Part shown: positions 1 through 6,531 of the stretch, one piece after another | Numbering within the stretch: position 1 is the stretch's first letter | How the letters are laid out: each line of letters opens with the position of its first letter | Assembly (NCBI GenBank): GCA_025997475.1 | Contig: BNUQ01000018.1 | Span: forward strand, 1 to 33,758 | DNA from: Planctomycetales bacterium | GTDB lineage: Bacteria > Planctomycetota > SZUA-567 | Direction: 5' to 3' | DNA length: 33,758 bases | Notes under the pieces: model-generated | What the model was told of the DNA's origin: nothing | What the model saw: the letters and a program-made list of their open reading frames with translations, nothing else | Database searches by the model: none | Made by a program: the position numbers and the translations under genes

Positions 1-23
1 AAAACGAAGACCCGGGAGCCCCA

Positions 24-1037
24 TTAAAACCGCGTGATCCCTACGCCGCCAAACGAGACACCGCGAAGACGCCCGCCCTCATCCAAGCGGGCGGGAGTTT
101 GGGGGGGAGGGCCAAAAACGTGAGACACCCCGCGCCCCCCCGGGTAAAACAACCCGCCCCCCCCCCTTTTTCCCCCCCCCCCCCCCCCCCGCCCGCGATA
201 GGCAACTTTTAACACCGCTAAAAACGCCAAGCCCGCCGCCGCGAGTTGCGCTACGCGATAAACGCGCATATCGTAAATCCGCTCGCGATGCGGAATGACG
301 CCGGTGGTTACGTATTGATACAACCCGAACATATCGTGAAAATACGGCATATCGGCTTTGTGGTCGATGACGGCGAGCCAACCGCGAAAACAGTCGAGCA
401 GATAGGCGGGTTCGACCCATAAACATAAAAATAACGCGCCGAGTAAAACGGTAACCGCATAGCGCCAGAGCAACCGGCGCGGAAAAACCGCCGCCGTTAA
501 AATCGGGAAACAGAACGGCGCGATTTTAACGATGCCCGGCATCAGCAACGCGATGGCACCGCGCCAAAATTTACCGTTGGCGACGGCGACCGTGCCGAGC
601 ATCAATAAGCCGCCGAGGAGCGGATTGCTTTGATAAACGTAAATGCCTTCCCACGCCAGCGGAATAATCGCGATTAAAAACCACGCGCGCCGCGACGGCG
701 CGAGAAAGCGGCGGGCGAAAAAATATGCGCCGAGAAACAGGACGGCGAGATTAACGACGCTCCACGTCAGCGCGGCAAACGGCGGCGGCAAATGAGTGAG
801 CGGCGTCAGCGCGGCGGCGAACGCGGGACTGTATTGATAGCCGCGCTCCAACGGGAAATACGGCGATTCGCCGTTTTTGAAACTTGCGGCGGCGCCGATA
901 AACGTGTGAAACACCGTGCGCCCGCTCGCCGACGGATAAAAACATTTATGCGCGGCGGCGGCGACGACGCCAAGCCACAGCAACGCGGCGACGACGATTA
1001 AAATTTTCCCTTGATAAGCACGAATTTTTTGCCACAT
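24..1037 (-). CDS. Membrane glycosyltransferase, GT87/DUF2029-like, 3' end corrupted
   Basis: The first about 280 residues form a hydrophobic protein with many membrane segments. They begin with a signal-anchor (residues 11-29) and carry a short loop GESPYFPLERGYQYSPAFAAAL like the first periplasmic loop of GT87/DUF2029 polyprenol-phosphate-mannose-dependent mannosyltransferases. Such enzymes transfer sugars from a lipid donor on the outer face of the inner membrane. The start ATG at 1037 has GGAG nine bases upstream. The family is usually about 400 residues long. Here the credible sequence stops near base 190 and the rest is a Gly/Arg-rich tail read from C-runs at about 162-190, so the real C-terminus is missing or scrambled. 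Family assignment is from hydropathy pattern and loop resemblance only. Confidence 0.5.
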   Translation of the reverse strand: MWQKIRAYQGKILIVVAALLWLGVVAAAAHKCFYPSASGRTVFHTFIGAAASFKNGESPYFPLERGYQYSPAFAAALTPLTHLPPPFAALTWSVVNLAVLFLGAYFFARRFLAPSRRAWFLIAIIPLAWEGIYVYQSNPLLGGLLMLGTVAVANGKFWRGAIALLMPGIVKIAPFCFPILTAAVFPRRLLWRYAVTVLLGALFLCLWVEPAYLLDCFRGWLAVIDHKADMPYFHDMFGLYQYVTTGVIPHRERIYDMRVYRVAQLAAAGLAFLAVLKVAYRGRGGGGGGKRGGGGLFYPGGRGVSHVFGPPPQTPARLDEGGRLRGVSFGGVGITRF

Positions 1038-1113
1038 AAAAAATGACTCCGGCGCGTGAAAACGAAATTATAATTTAGGCAAACCCAATAACCGTTTTAT
1101 CTGGGGCAACCCC

Positions 1114-1145
1114 TAAAAAAATATAGGAGCGAAAATTTTCGCTCC
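1114..1145 (-). terminator. Rho-independent terminator after the ferredoxin gene
   Basis: A perfect 20-bp palindrome (GGAGCGAAAATTTTCGCTCC, 1126-1145) is followed on the minus strand by a short spacer and a run of seven T (1114-1120). It lies 43 bases past the ferredoxin stop codon, in the right orientation to end that transcript before the next minus-strand gene. Confidence 0.7.
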
Positions 1146-1188
1146 CACCCTTGCCCGCGCCTTTCAATGCTTAACTCTCAACTCCGAT

Positions 1189-1356
1189 TTAAGCGGGTTT
1201 AATCGCTTCTTGCGGGCATTGACCGGCGCACGCGCCGCAATCGACGCATTTTCCGGCGTCAATTTTATACGGCTCCCCGTCGCTAATCGCTTCCACCGGA
1301 CACGCGTCCTTACACGCCCCGCACGACACACAGTCGGCGCTAATAGCGTAACTCAT
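1189..1356 (-). CDS. 2[4Fe-4S] ferredoxin
   Basis: This is a 55-residue clostridial-type ferredoxin, a soluble low-potential electron carrier. Two classic cluster motifs are visible: C9-x2-C12-x2-C15-x3-C19-P and C37-x2-C40-x2-C43-x3-C47-P. Each cluster takes three Cys from one motif and the fourth from the other. I chose the ATG at 1356 because AAAAGGAG sits six bases upstream. A longer frame to 1440 exists but has no comparable ribosome site and its extra residues do not look ferredoxin-like. The gene is a single cistron with its own terminator. It could serve the radical SAM enzymes in this window, but no neighbour ties it to one partner. Confidence 0.93.
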   Translation of the reverse strand: MSYAISADCVSCGACKDACPVEAISDGEPYKIDAGKCVDCGACAGQCPQEAIKPA

Positions 1357-1444
1357 CGTCATCTCCTTTTGCCAAATAAAAAACCGGGAAAAACCACAAA
1401 ATAAAATTTTAACGCGCCGAACAACGAGCGCAACCGGCAAGCCC

Positions 1445-1563
1445 CAAAGTTGAAAGTTGAAAGTTAAAAGTTTAGATAGAGCAGAGGTTATGGGTTAGGG
1501 GCGGCAATTTCGACGCTCATCCCTAATCTCTTTTTCAACTTTCAACTTTCAACTTTTAACTTT
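1445..1563. repeat. Composite heptamer element H1 (GAAAGTT array, core, AACTTTC array)
   Basis: The left arm (1445-1474) is built from 7-bp units of the type GAAAGTT/AAAAGTT. The right arm (1534-1563) repeats the complementary AACTTTC/AACTTTT units, with about 60 bp between them. The right arm ends four bases from the ybbR stop. The core differs from the palindromic core seen in most other copies. Confidence 0.85.
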
Positions 1564-1567
1564 CGCG

Positions 1568-2566
1568 TCAAAATCCGCTATTTTGCGGCGAGAGCAATTG
1601 GCGGCTTTCCGGCGGCGACCATTCGACTTCCGCCGGCGTGATTTCCCGCACTTGGTAAGCGTCGTTGGCGATGGCGCGGCATTTCAACTTTTGCGCGCCG
1701 TTGCCGCGCAAGTCCCGTTCATCGACGAACACCGTGATTTGACCGGCGCCCAACAAACCCAGCGCGACTTCGCTACCGTCGATTTTCACCGTAACCTGCG
1801 CCGGCGAAATTTTGCCGCCGACCTGACCGTTGACCGACGCCAAGACGGCGACCGGCACGTTGTTCAGCGTTTTTTGCGACGGCGTTTCGGCGACGGCAAC
1901 CTGCGCCATAATCGCGTCGCTGAAATTAAACCGCCGGTCGTTAATTATCAGCGGCAAGGCGTTGGTGTAGGTAACGAACGACGCCGTGCGATTGCTCAAA
2001 TCGACCGGTTGCGTTTTGATGACGAGGTCGGGCGTAAAATAATTCATCGGCGCGACGACGGCGAGATTCTGCGGCGAGAGATTGTAACTTTTGAGCGCGT
2101 AACCCGCCGGCAAGGCGCCGGTAAAATCCAACTCGACCGGCAAATAACGGCGAACTTGCCGCACCAAGCGCAAATGTAAATCCGCGTTTTTTATCGCCGT
2201 AACCTCAACCTCGCGCGTCAGCCCCGACAAGTCGTCGCGGGTCAGATGCAGGTCGATGTCGCGCACCGGCGCCGCAATTCCTTCGGCGGCGGCGATGGCG
2301 GCGACAAATTTAACGCCACCGGGGACGATTTGCTCAACCATCTGATGCGAGCCGTGCAGGATAAGGTCGCGCGGCGCGGGCGCGCGTCCGTCGAGCGTCC
2401 AGCCGTCCGGCAACGCCACCTCGACCGGCACGGAAATCTCCCGCGTCGTCGTCCGCCGCGAACTGACGTAAAACCACACCAACACGCCAATCACGACGGA
2501 AAAAAGCAACGTCGTCAGGTCAACGGAACGGATAACTTTTCGCCACCACGAGTTTTGCGGCATCAT
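1568..2566 (-). CDS. YbbR-domain protein (CdaR-like regulator of the diadenylate cyclase)
   Basis: This 332-residue protein has one N-terminal membrane anchor (residues about 16-32) followed by an extracytoplasmic region that reads as several tandem YbbR domains. They are beta-rich repeats with motifs like PVEVALPDGW, PVELDFTGALPAGY and PVAVLASVNGQVGG. It lies 80 bp downstream of the c-di-AMP synthase gene on the same strand. In Firmicutes the same pair is cdaA-cdaR, where CdaR binds and modulates CdaA at the membrane. I infer the same role here. Tandem ATGs sit at 2566 and 2563, with no good Shine-Dalgarno site because a heptamer repeat fills the spacer. No GlmM gene follows, unlike the usual cdaA-cdaR-glmM order. 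Confidence 0.85.
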   Translation of the reverse strand: MMPQNSWWRKVIRSVDLTTLLFSVVIGVLVWFYVSSRRTTTREISVPVEVALPDGWTLDGRAPAPRDLILHGSHQMVEQIVPGGVKFVAAIAAAEGIAAPVRDIDLHLTRDDLSGLTREVEVTAIKNADLHLRLVRQVRRYLPVELDFTGALPAGYALKSYNLSPQNLAVVAPMNYFTPDLVIKTQPVDLSNRTASFVTYTNALPLIINDRRFNFSDAIMAQVAVAETPSQKTLNNVPVAVLASVNGQVGGKISPAQVTVKIDGSEVALGLLGAGQITVFVDERDLRGNGAQKLKCRAIANDAYQVREITPAEVEWSPPESRQLLSPQNSGF

Positions 2567-2573
2567 TTTTTTT

Positions 2574-2659
2574 TAGAGTTTAGAGTGGGGAGGTTAGCCG
2601 TGGATTTATTTGGCAAAATGCGCGAAGCGCGACCTTTGCTCAACGTTCAACTCTTAATT
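2574..2659. repeat. Composite heptamer element H2 with TGCGCGAAGCGC core
   Basis: A short TTTAGAG array, a core TGGATTTATTTGGCAAAA followed by TGCGCGAAGCGC (2619-2630), then inverted CAACGTTCAACTCTTAA. The right arm overlaps the last four sense codons and stop of cdaA: the final Lys-Ser-stop (AAG AGT TGA) is repeat sequence. Confidence 0.8.
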
Positions 2660-3468
2660 TCTTTCGGTTCGCCGACCGCGGTTTCCGCCAATTCTTTCGT
2701 CAATAATTTTAACAACCCCTCGTAATCCAACGGCGGCGACAATTGTCCGCCGAGCGCCACCGAGACGCGACCGGTTTCTTCGGAGATGATGACCGCGATG
2801 GCGTCGGTGATTTCGCTTAAACCGACGGCGGCGCGGTGGCGCGTGCCGAGTCCGCGGCAGACCTCGACATTTTCCGACAGCGGCAACAAGCAATGCGACG
2901 CGGCAATCCGCCCGTTTTTGATGATGGTCGCGCCGTCGTGCAACGGCGAATTTTTCGTGAAAATCGTGTTCAACACGCGCGCGCTGATTAGCGAGTCCAC
3001 CGGCGCGCCGCTTTCGATAAACGTGCCGGTTTGCGATTTGCGTTCGACGACGATGAGCGCGCCGATTTGATTGAGTTCGCTGATGTGGAACGCCGATTCG
3101 GTGATTTCTTTGGCGAGATTGACGGTTTTGCGCTTCGCGTCGCTCATGGCGGATTCGCCGATGCGCACCAGCAACCGGCGAATTTCCGGCTGAAAAATCA
3201 CCACTAACGCGAACAGCGAAACGCCGACCAAACTTTCGAGAATGGCTTGTAAGTTGCCGAGATTAAATAATTTAGAGGCGTAAAGACCGACGATAAACGT
3301 AACCATCAACAACACGGCGCCGCGAGCGATTTCCGCGCCGAGCGTGCCGCGTAACATTCGCAAAACGGCGTAGGCAATCGCGACAATAAGAAAAATTTCA
3401 ATCGCGGCGAGGTGCCAATTGGCGTGCGCGAAACTAAACAACGATTTAAGGTCGGCGAGAAATTCCAT
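2647..3468 (-). CDS. cdaA: Diadenylate cyclase (c-di-AMP synthase, CdaA/DacA type)
   Basis: The enzyme joins two ATP into the second messenger c-di-AMP at the inner membrane. The protein has 273 residues, the same length as Bacillus CdaA. It has three membrane segments (about 20-38, 47-64, 78-92), then a DAC domain with the catalytic DGA at 178-180 in SPLHDGATI and RHR at 210-212 in GTRHRAAVGLSE. I chose the ATG at 3468; a TTG 60 bases upstream would overlap vapC and add a Pro/Lys-rich leader unlike the family. ybbR follows on the same strand. c-di-AMP in other bacteria controls potassium and osmolyte transport and envelope stress. The C-terminal codons come from a heptamer repeat. Confidence 0.95.
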   Translation of the reverse strand: MEFLADLKSLFSFAHANWHLAAIEIFLIVAIAYAVLRMLRGTLGAEIARGAVLLMVTFIVGLYASKLFNLGNLQAILESLVGVSLFALVVIFQPEIRRLLVRIGESAMSDAKRKTVNLAKEITESAFHISELNQIGALIVVERKSQTGTFIESGAPVDSLISARVLNTIFTKNSPLHDGATIIKNGRIAASHCLLPLSENVEVCRGLGTRHRAAVGLSEITDAIAVIISEETGRVSVALGGQLSPPLDYEGLLKLLTKELAETAVGEPKEIKS

Positions 3469-3514
3469 AGGTAAGAATAGCGATGGGAGGAACGGGTTTA
3501 GACCGGTCGGATTT

Positions 3515-3889
3515 TTACGCTTTGGCAAAATAACGCACGAATTCTAATCCGGCAAAGAGCCGGTCTTTCGTCCATAAGGCGCAACTATGTTTTTTGGCGG
3601 TCGCGTAAATAATGCTGTCGGCTAACGGCAACCGGTGTGTGCGGCTTTCGTTCACCGCGATTAACGCCAATTCTTCGTTCAAGTCGATAATTTTTCCGCG
3701 GCGCAGGTGCGCCACTGCCGCCAAAGCATCGTAAAGAGTTTTATCCGCCAATATCTTCTTGAAAACTTCATAAATCACGATGGACGGGACCAACAATTCA
3801 TCGACATTCTCAATCGTGTCGATGATTTCTTTTTCAAGGGTGCCGGTCGCGTAATACTCAATCCAACACGACGAATCAACGATATTCAT
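3515..3889 (-). CDS. vapC: PIN-domain toxin, VapC family
   Basis: This 124-residue PIN-domain ribonuclease has the four acidic residues expected for Mg2+-dependent RNA cleavage: D5 (NIVDSSCW), E41 (VIYEVFK), D91 (LPLADSIIYA) and D109 (WTKDR). Its ATG overlaps the stop of the upstream AbrB-like antitoxin gene in an ATGA junction, the standard layout of vapBC operons in which antitoxin and toxin are translationally coupled. VapC toxins usually cleave tRNA or rRNA, but the target here cannot be read from sequence. The gene ends 46 bases before cdaA, so read-through into cdaA is possible. Confidence 0.9.
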   Translation of the reverse strand: MNIVDSSCWIEYYATGTLEKEIIDTIENVDELLVPSIVIYEVFKKILADKTLYDALAAVAHLRRGKIIDLNEELALIAVNESRTHRLPLADSIIYATAKKHSCALWTKDRLFAGLEFVRYFAKA

Positions 3890-4092
3890 CGCGGATGCCC
3901 TTCGCGCTCAATCGTTGTGTTCATTTCACCCAAAAAACCCCGCAAGTTTTTTAACGGTTGCAACGGGACAAGTTCTATGCACTTGCCATATGCCATTACT
4001 TCCAACATCTGACCGGATTTAAGCCCTAAATCATCAATCACCGTCTGCGGTATGGTGATTTGGTTTTCCGCCGTCAGCGCGACCGTAGCCAT
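3886..4092 (-). CDS. vapB: AbrB/SpoVT-type antitoxin (VapB)
   Basis: This 68-residue protein has an N-terminal swapped-hairpin AbrB fold: VALTAENQITIPQTVIDDLGLKSGQMLEVMAYGKCIELVPL. In the family this part dimerises and binds the operator, while the tail (PLKNLRGFLGEMNTTIEREGHPR) would occupy the VapC active site. I chose the ATG at 4092 because AAAGGAG lies six bases upstream; a longer frame to 4200 runs back into the prepilin gene. It overlaps vapC by four bases. The pair probably represses its own promoter, but no clear operator could be picked out in the 16-base gap upstream. Confidence 0.88.
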   Translation of the reverse strand: MATVALTAENQITIPQTVIDDLGLKSGQMLEVMAYGKCIELVPLQPLKNLRGFLGEMNTTIEREGHPR

Positions 4093-4108
4093 TATATTCT
4101 CCTTTGCC

Positions 4109-4798
4109 TCATCGCGTTGAAATTTGGCGCGTGAAATAAATCCACGTGTATTTTTCGAGTTCTGTCTTATCGCCGCCGCCTGCCGGCGTGCCGGCAACAC
4201 TTGGCGGCGCGTTGGTTAGCCAGAAGGAGACGGTGTAGGACTCGGGGATTGTTCCCGTAGTAACCGTCGGGTATGTTGTCGATGACGGAACAATACTAAA
4301 ATCGCGAATGTCGGGATAAGTCAAGCGATTGGTATCGGCAGTAGCATCCCAAGCGTCGGCAAAATTTTCAATGGCAGTTAATCGCGCCTCATCATAGTTG
4401 GCGAGGTCGTCGCTGGGCAAACCATACAACTTTCTATTTAATGTATAATTGCCGGCATTGAATTTCCACCGCACCGCGACTACGTCGGACGCCGATTTAT
4501 GACCGCTTCCCCACTCGCCGTCGTCATAGCGCGTATCCATTCGCGCCAAATGCACGACCGCGCCGAAAGTGGTGTTGCCTGCATTGTCCTGTTTATACAC
4601 TTGCACGGTGTTGACGATGTCGTTGGCGAGGGCGTCGAGAATGGCGCGTCCTTTGGCGTGGTAGTCGAGCGACGCCGTTACGTCTTGCGAGACCTTCGAC
4701 GTGTTGTTAAACGCCATCGTGACCAACCAAACAATCACCATCAACAAACCGATGGCAACCAGCAATTCAATCAACGTGAAATTACGAGCGGATTTCAT
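4109..4798 (-). CDS. Prepilin-like protein, PulJ/PilW-like minor pseudopilin
   Basis: The 229-residue protein starts MKSARN-FTLIELLVAIG and has a hydrophobic helix to about residue 29, the hallmark of type IV pilin and type II secretion pseudopilins. E11 corresponds to Glu+5 of the mature chain. The residue before the cleavage site is Asn, not the usual Gly. The body is polar with an Asp/Thr/Ser-rich C-terminal half, consistent with a PulJ/PilW-type minor subunit. The start has AAAGGG five bases upstream. A second prepilin gene lies 895 bp upstream, separated by the ART-like gene pair, so the two prepilin genes were probably once neighbours. No pilus ATPase or peptidase gene is nearby. Confidence 0.8.
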   Translation of the reverse strand: MKSARNFTLIELLVAIGLLMVIVWLVTMAFNNTSKVSQDVTASLDYHAKGRAILDALANDIVNTVQVYKQDNAGNTTFGAVVHLARMDTRYDDGEWGSGHKSASDVVAVRWKFNAGNYTLNRKLYGLPSDDLANYDEARLTAIENFADAWDATADTNRLTYPDIRDFSIVPSSTTYPTVTTGTIPESYTVSFWLTNAPPSVAGTPAGGGDKTELEKYTWIYFTRQISTR

Positions 4799-4825
4799 AT
4801 TTTCCCTTTGTAAAGCCGGCGTTTA

Positions 4826-5380
4826 TCACTGCCGTTGCGGCGCGAAACAACCCAGAATACACCCGGGATTGCGGATACAAATTTGCGTGTGCGTTCGGTC
4901 TGAAAATCCCGAACCGTCGTAAATCGGTTTTCCTTCGGGAAAAAGACCGCGCACACTGTCGTATTCCAGACGTTCGTCATCTTTGTTGAATTTGTTGAAC
5001 AGGTGAATTTGCTCAATTACCGCGCAATCAAGATTATTTTTCCCGCCTTGGTTTTTCGGCATATCGCCAAAATCGCCAACCGCGTCTTTTAGGGACTGGT
5101 AGCCCTGACGCACAATTTCAACGGCGGCGAAATCCGTAAGGTCTAAACAATAGTTCAATTTCAAGACCGCGCCAATAACTTTACCGTCATCGCCATACCG
5201 CTTTTTCGCCCAATCCTCGGCACGGGCAAAACTGTTTTCCCAAAAATAAATGCCGTGTCCCAACCAATCGTAATCATTTTTACTCGGCTCTAATCGACCG
5301 CCATTTCTAACCACTTCGTTAAAAATGGTCAGGTGGCAACCGTGATAACCAAGCACCAAATTATGATGCGACGCGGACAT
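4826..5380 (-). CDS. Putative ADP-ribosyltransferase, PARP-like fold, candidate toxin
   Basis: This 184-residue protein shows the spaced signature of PARP-type ADP-ribosyltransferases: Y12-H13-G14 near the N-terminus, L40-G41-H42-G43-I44-Y45-F46 in the position of the GxYF motif, and a late strand H164-T-Q166-I-C-I-R-N-P-G in the place of the catalytic Glu strand, with Gln instead of Glu. Such enzymes use NAD+ to modify protein or nucleic acid. The match is by motif only, and Gln at the third position is also compatible with a non-transferase or a different acceptor. The gene overlaps the upstream small gene by 20 bases in another frame, suggesting coupled translation and a toxin-antitoxin or effector-partner unit. 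It sits between two prepilin genes. There is no signal peptide. Confidence 0.55.
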   Translation of the reverse strand: MSASHHNLVLGYHGCHLTIFNEVVRNGGRLEPSKNDYDWLGHGIYFWENSFARAEDWAKKRYGDDGKVIGAVLKLNYCLDLTDFAAVEIVRQGYQSLKDAVGDFGDMPKNQGGKNNLDCAVIEQIHLFNKFNKDDERLEYDSVRGLFPEGKPIYDGSGFSDRTHTQICIRNPGCILGCFAPQRQ

Positions 5381-5672
5381 TTTTTCTTCGCAGATTCAAT
5401 CTGTTGCCGATTAATTTACCGGCACGATTTTTGCTCTTATGGCTTATCTTTTTTATTTTTTTCACGGTGGAACCGGTGCCGCCATAATTAACGGTGAGAT
5501 TGCCGTATTTATCAACAATCCCCATCGCCATCAGGTTGCGGCGGGCGATTTCTCGGCGCTCCGCTTTGGGCTTGCGTAAATAGGCGTCATTTGCCGCTTT
5601 CATCGCCGCCGCTAATTTTTGCATGTCGCGATAATACGGGTCGATAAAATCAGGATTAGGAATTATCAACAT
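5361..5672 (-). CDS. Small basic protein paired with the ART-like gene, candidate antitoxin
   Basis: This 103-residue protein is of a family I cannot name. The N-terminal half is charged and helical (PNPDFIDPYYRDMQKLAAAMKAANDAYLRKPKAERREIARRNLMAMGIVDKYGNL). The last 33 residues are strongly basic (KKIKKISHKSKNRAGKLIGNRLNLRRKNVR), suggesting nucleic-acid binding. AAAAGGAG lies six bases before the ATG at 5672, the best ribosome site of this pair. The downstream gene starts inside its last codons. Position upstream, small size and overlap fit an antitoxin or regulator of the ART-like protein; this is inference from layout. It starts 20 bases after the prepilin stop. Confidence 0.7.
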   Translation of the reverse strand: MLIIPNPDFIDPYYRDMQKLAAAMKAANDAYLRKPKAERREIARRNLMAMGIVDKYGNLTVNYGGTGSTVKKIKKISHKSKNRAGKLIGNRLNLRRKNVRVAS

Positions 5673-5692
5673 TATTTTCTCCTTTTATGGCG

Positions 5693-6190
5693 TTACGGCA
5701 GTTGATACAGCAAATTCACCTTCATCGCAAATATAACTTGCGGCGCGCCGCCTTGGCTGACCACCATATCGGACGCAATGCTACTCGGATTTTGGTATTG
5801 GGCTAAATTATTTGTCTCCGCCTCGCCAAACGGACTTACGGGTAATTTACGATAGACCTTGACCACGCCTTCCATTTCTAAATTGTCTGGGATTGTTGCT
5901 CTCGGCGTGGTTGCGGTATCGGGGGAAAAAAACGCCGCTACGTAAGGATAAAATTGCGTCTGCGTCGCAGTTCCCGGTCCTTGATAGATGCCGTCGATGC
6001 CGACGACACCGGTGTTGTTCGCCGTTTGCATTAAATTCAGCGCCGCTTCCGCCGCGGTGAAATCGGTTTTGGCGTCGGCGCCCCAGCGAACGGACGGGAC
6101 TAAAATTGCCATTGCCGTCAAGATGCCGATGGCGAACACGGCGATAGCGATGGCGATTTCGATAAGGGTAAAACGGGCGGAATGTTTCAT
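5693..6190 (-). CDS. Prepilin-like protein, PilV/PulI-like minor pseudopilin
   Basis: This 165-residue protein begins MKHSAR-FTLIEIAIAIAVFAIGILTAMAIL, a type III signal followed by the long hydrophobic pilin helix; E11 is Glu+5. As in the other prepilin of this window, the -1 residue is not Gly (Arg here). AAGGAG lies six bases before the ATG at 6190, better spaced than for the ATG at 6193. The short globular part fits PilV/PulI minor pseudopilins that help prime pilus or type II secretion assembly. It is the first gene of the minus-strand run, just downstream of tRNA-Ser. Confidence 0.78.
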   Translation of the reverse strand: MKHSARFTLIEIAIAIAVFAIGILTAMAILVPSVRWGADAKTDFTAAEAALNLMQTANNTGVVGIDGIYQGPGTATQTQFYPYVAAFFSPDTATTPRATIPDNLEMEGVVKVYRKLPVSPFGEAETNNLAQYQNPSSIASDMVVSQGGAPQVIFAMKVNLLYQLP

Positions 6191-6254
6191 CATCTACTCC
6201 TTCTACGAGCGCCGGATTTTATCTTTTGGGCGTGGTCTATGGCGTGAAAAAAAA

Positions 6255-6344
6255 TGGCGGAGAGGCAGGGATTCGAACCCTGGGAGGCATCTCTGCCTCA
6301 CGAGCTTAGCAAGCCCGCGCATTCGGCCACTCTGCCACCTCTCC
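6255..6344 (-). tRNA. tRNA-Ser (anticodon GCU)
   Basis: A 90-nt class II tRNA with encoded CCA. The acceptor stem is GGAGAGG (6338-6344) with CCTCTCC (6259-6265), the anticodon stem is CGGGC/GCTCG around loop TTGCTAA, and the anticodon GCT is at 6308-6310. A long variable arm (TGAGGCAGAGATGCCTCC) and T arm CAGGG-TTCGAAT-CCCTG complete the structure. It decodes AGC and AGU. Confidence 0.97.
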
Positions 6345-6400
6345 GCTCTCGCGAAACATATTAGCGTCCGCAAAATGCGAGTCAATGAGAGGGCAGAATT

Positions 6401-6529
6401 GAAAGTTGAAAGTTGAAAGTTGAAAGTTTAGAGTTGAGAGTTGAGAGTTAAGAGTTAAGATGAACGAGCGCTTTTAACTTTTAACTTTTCCCATTTTTTT
6501 AACTTTTAACTTTTAACTTTTAACTTTCA
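6401..6529. repeat. Composite heptamer element H3 touching the gcvPB start
   Basis: The left arm has about eight units of GAAAGTT/GAGAGTT (6401-6459), then a short core (GATGAACGAGCGC) and a right arm of AACTTTT units (6473-6527). The array ends a few bases before the gcvPB ATG, so the usual ribosome-site position is filled by repeat. Confidence 0.85.
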
Positions 6530-6531
6530 AA

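Noticed and set aside
2246..2725. 159-residue plus-strand ORF over ybbR and the spacer
   Set aside because: Shadow frame of ybbR with no ribosome site or motif.
6203..6385. 60-residue minus-strand ORF
   Set aside because: It is read through tRNA-Ser and its flanks.
6401..6529. CRISPR-like array
   Set aside because: Units are 7 bp in direct tandem without spacers, and no cas gene is present.
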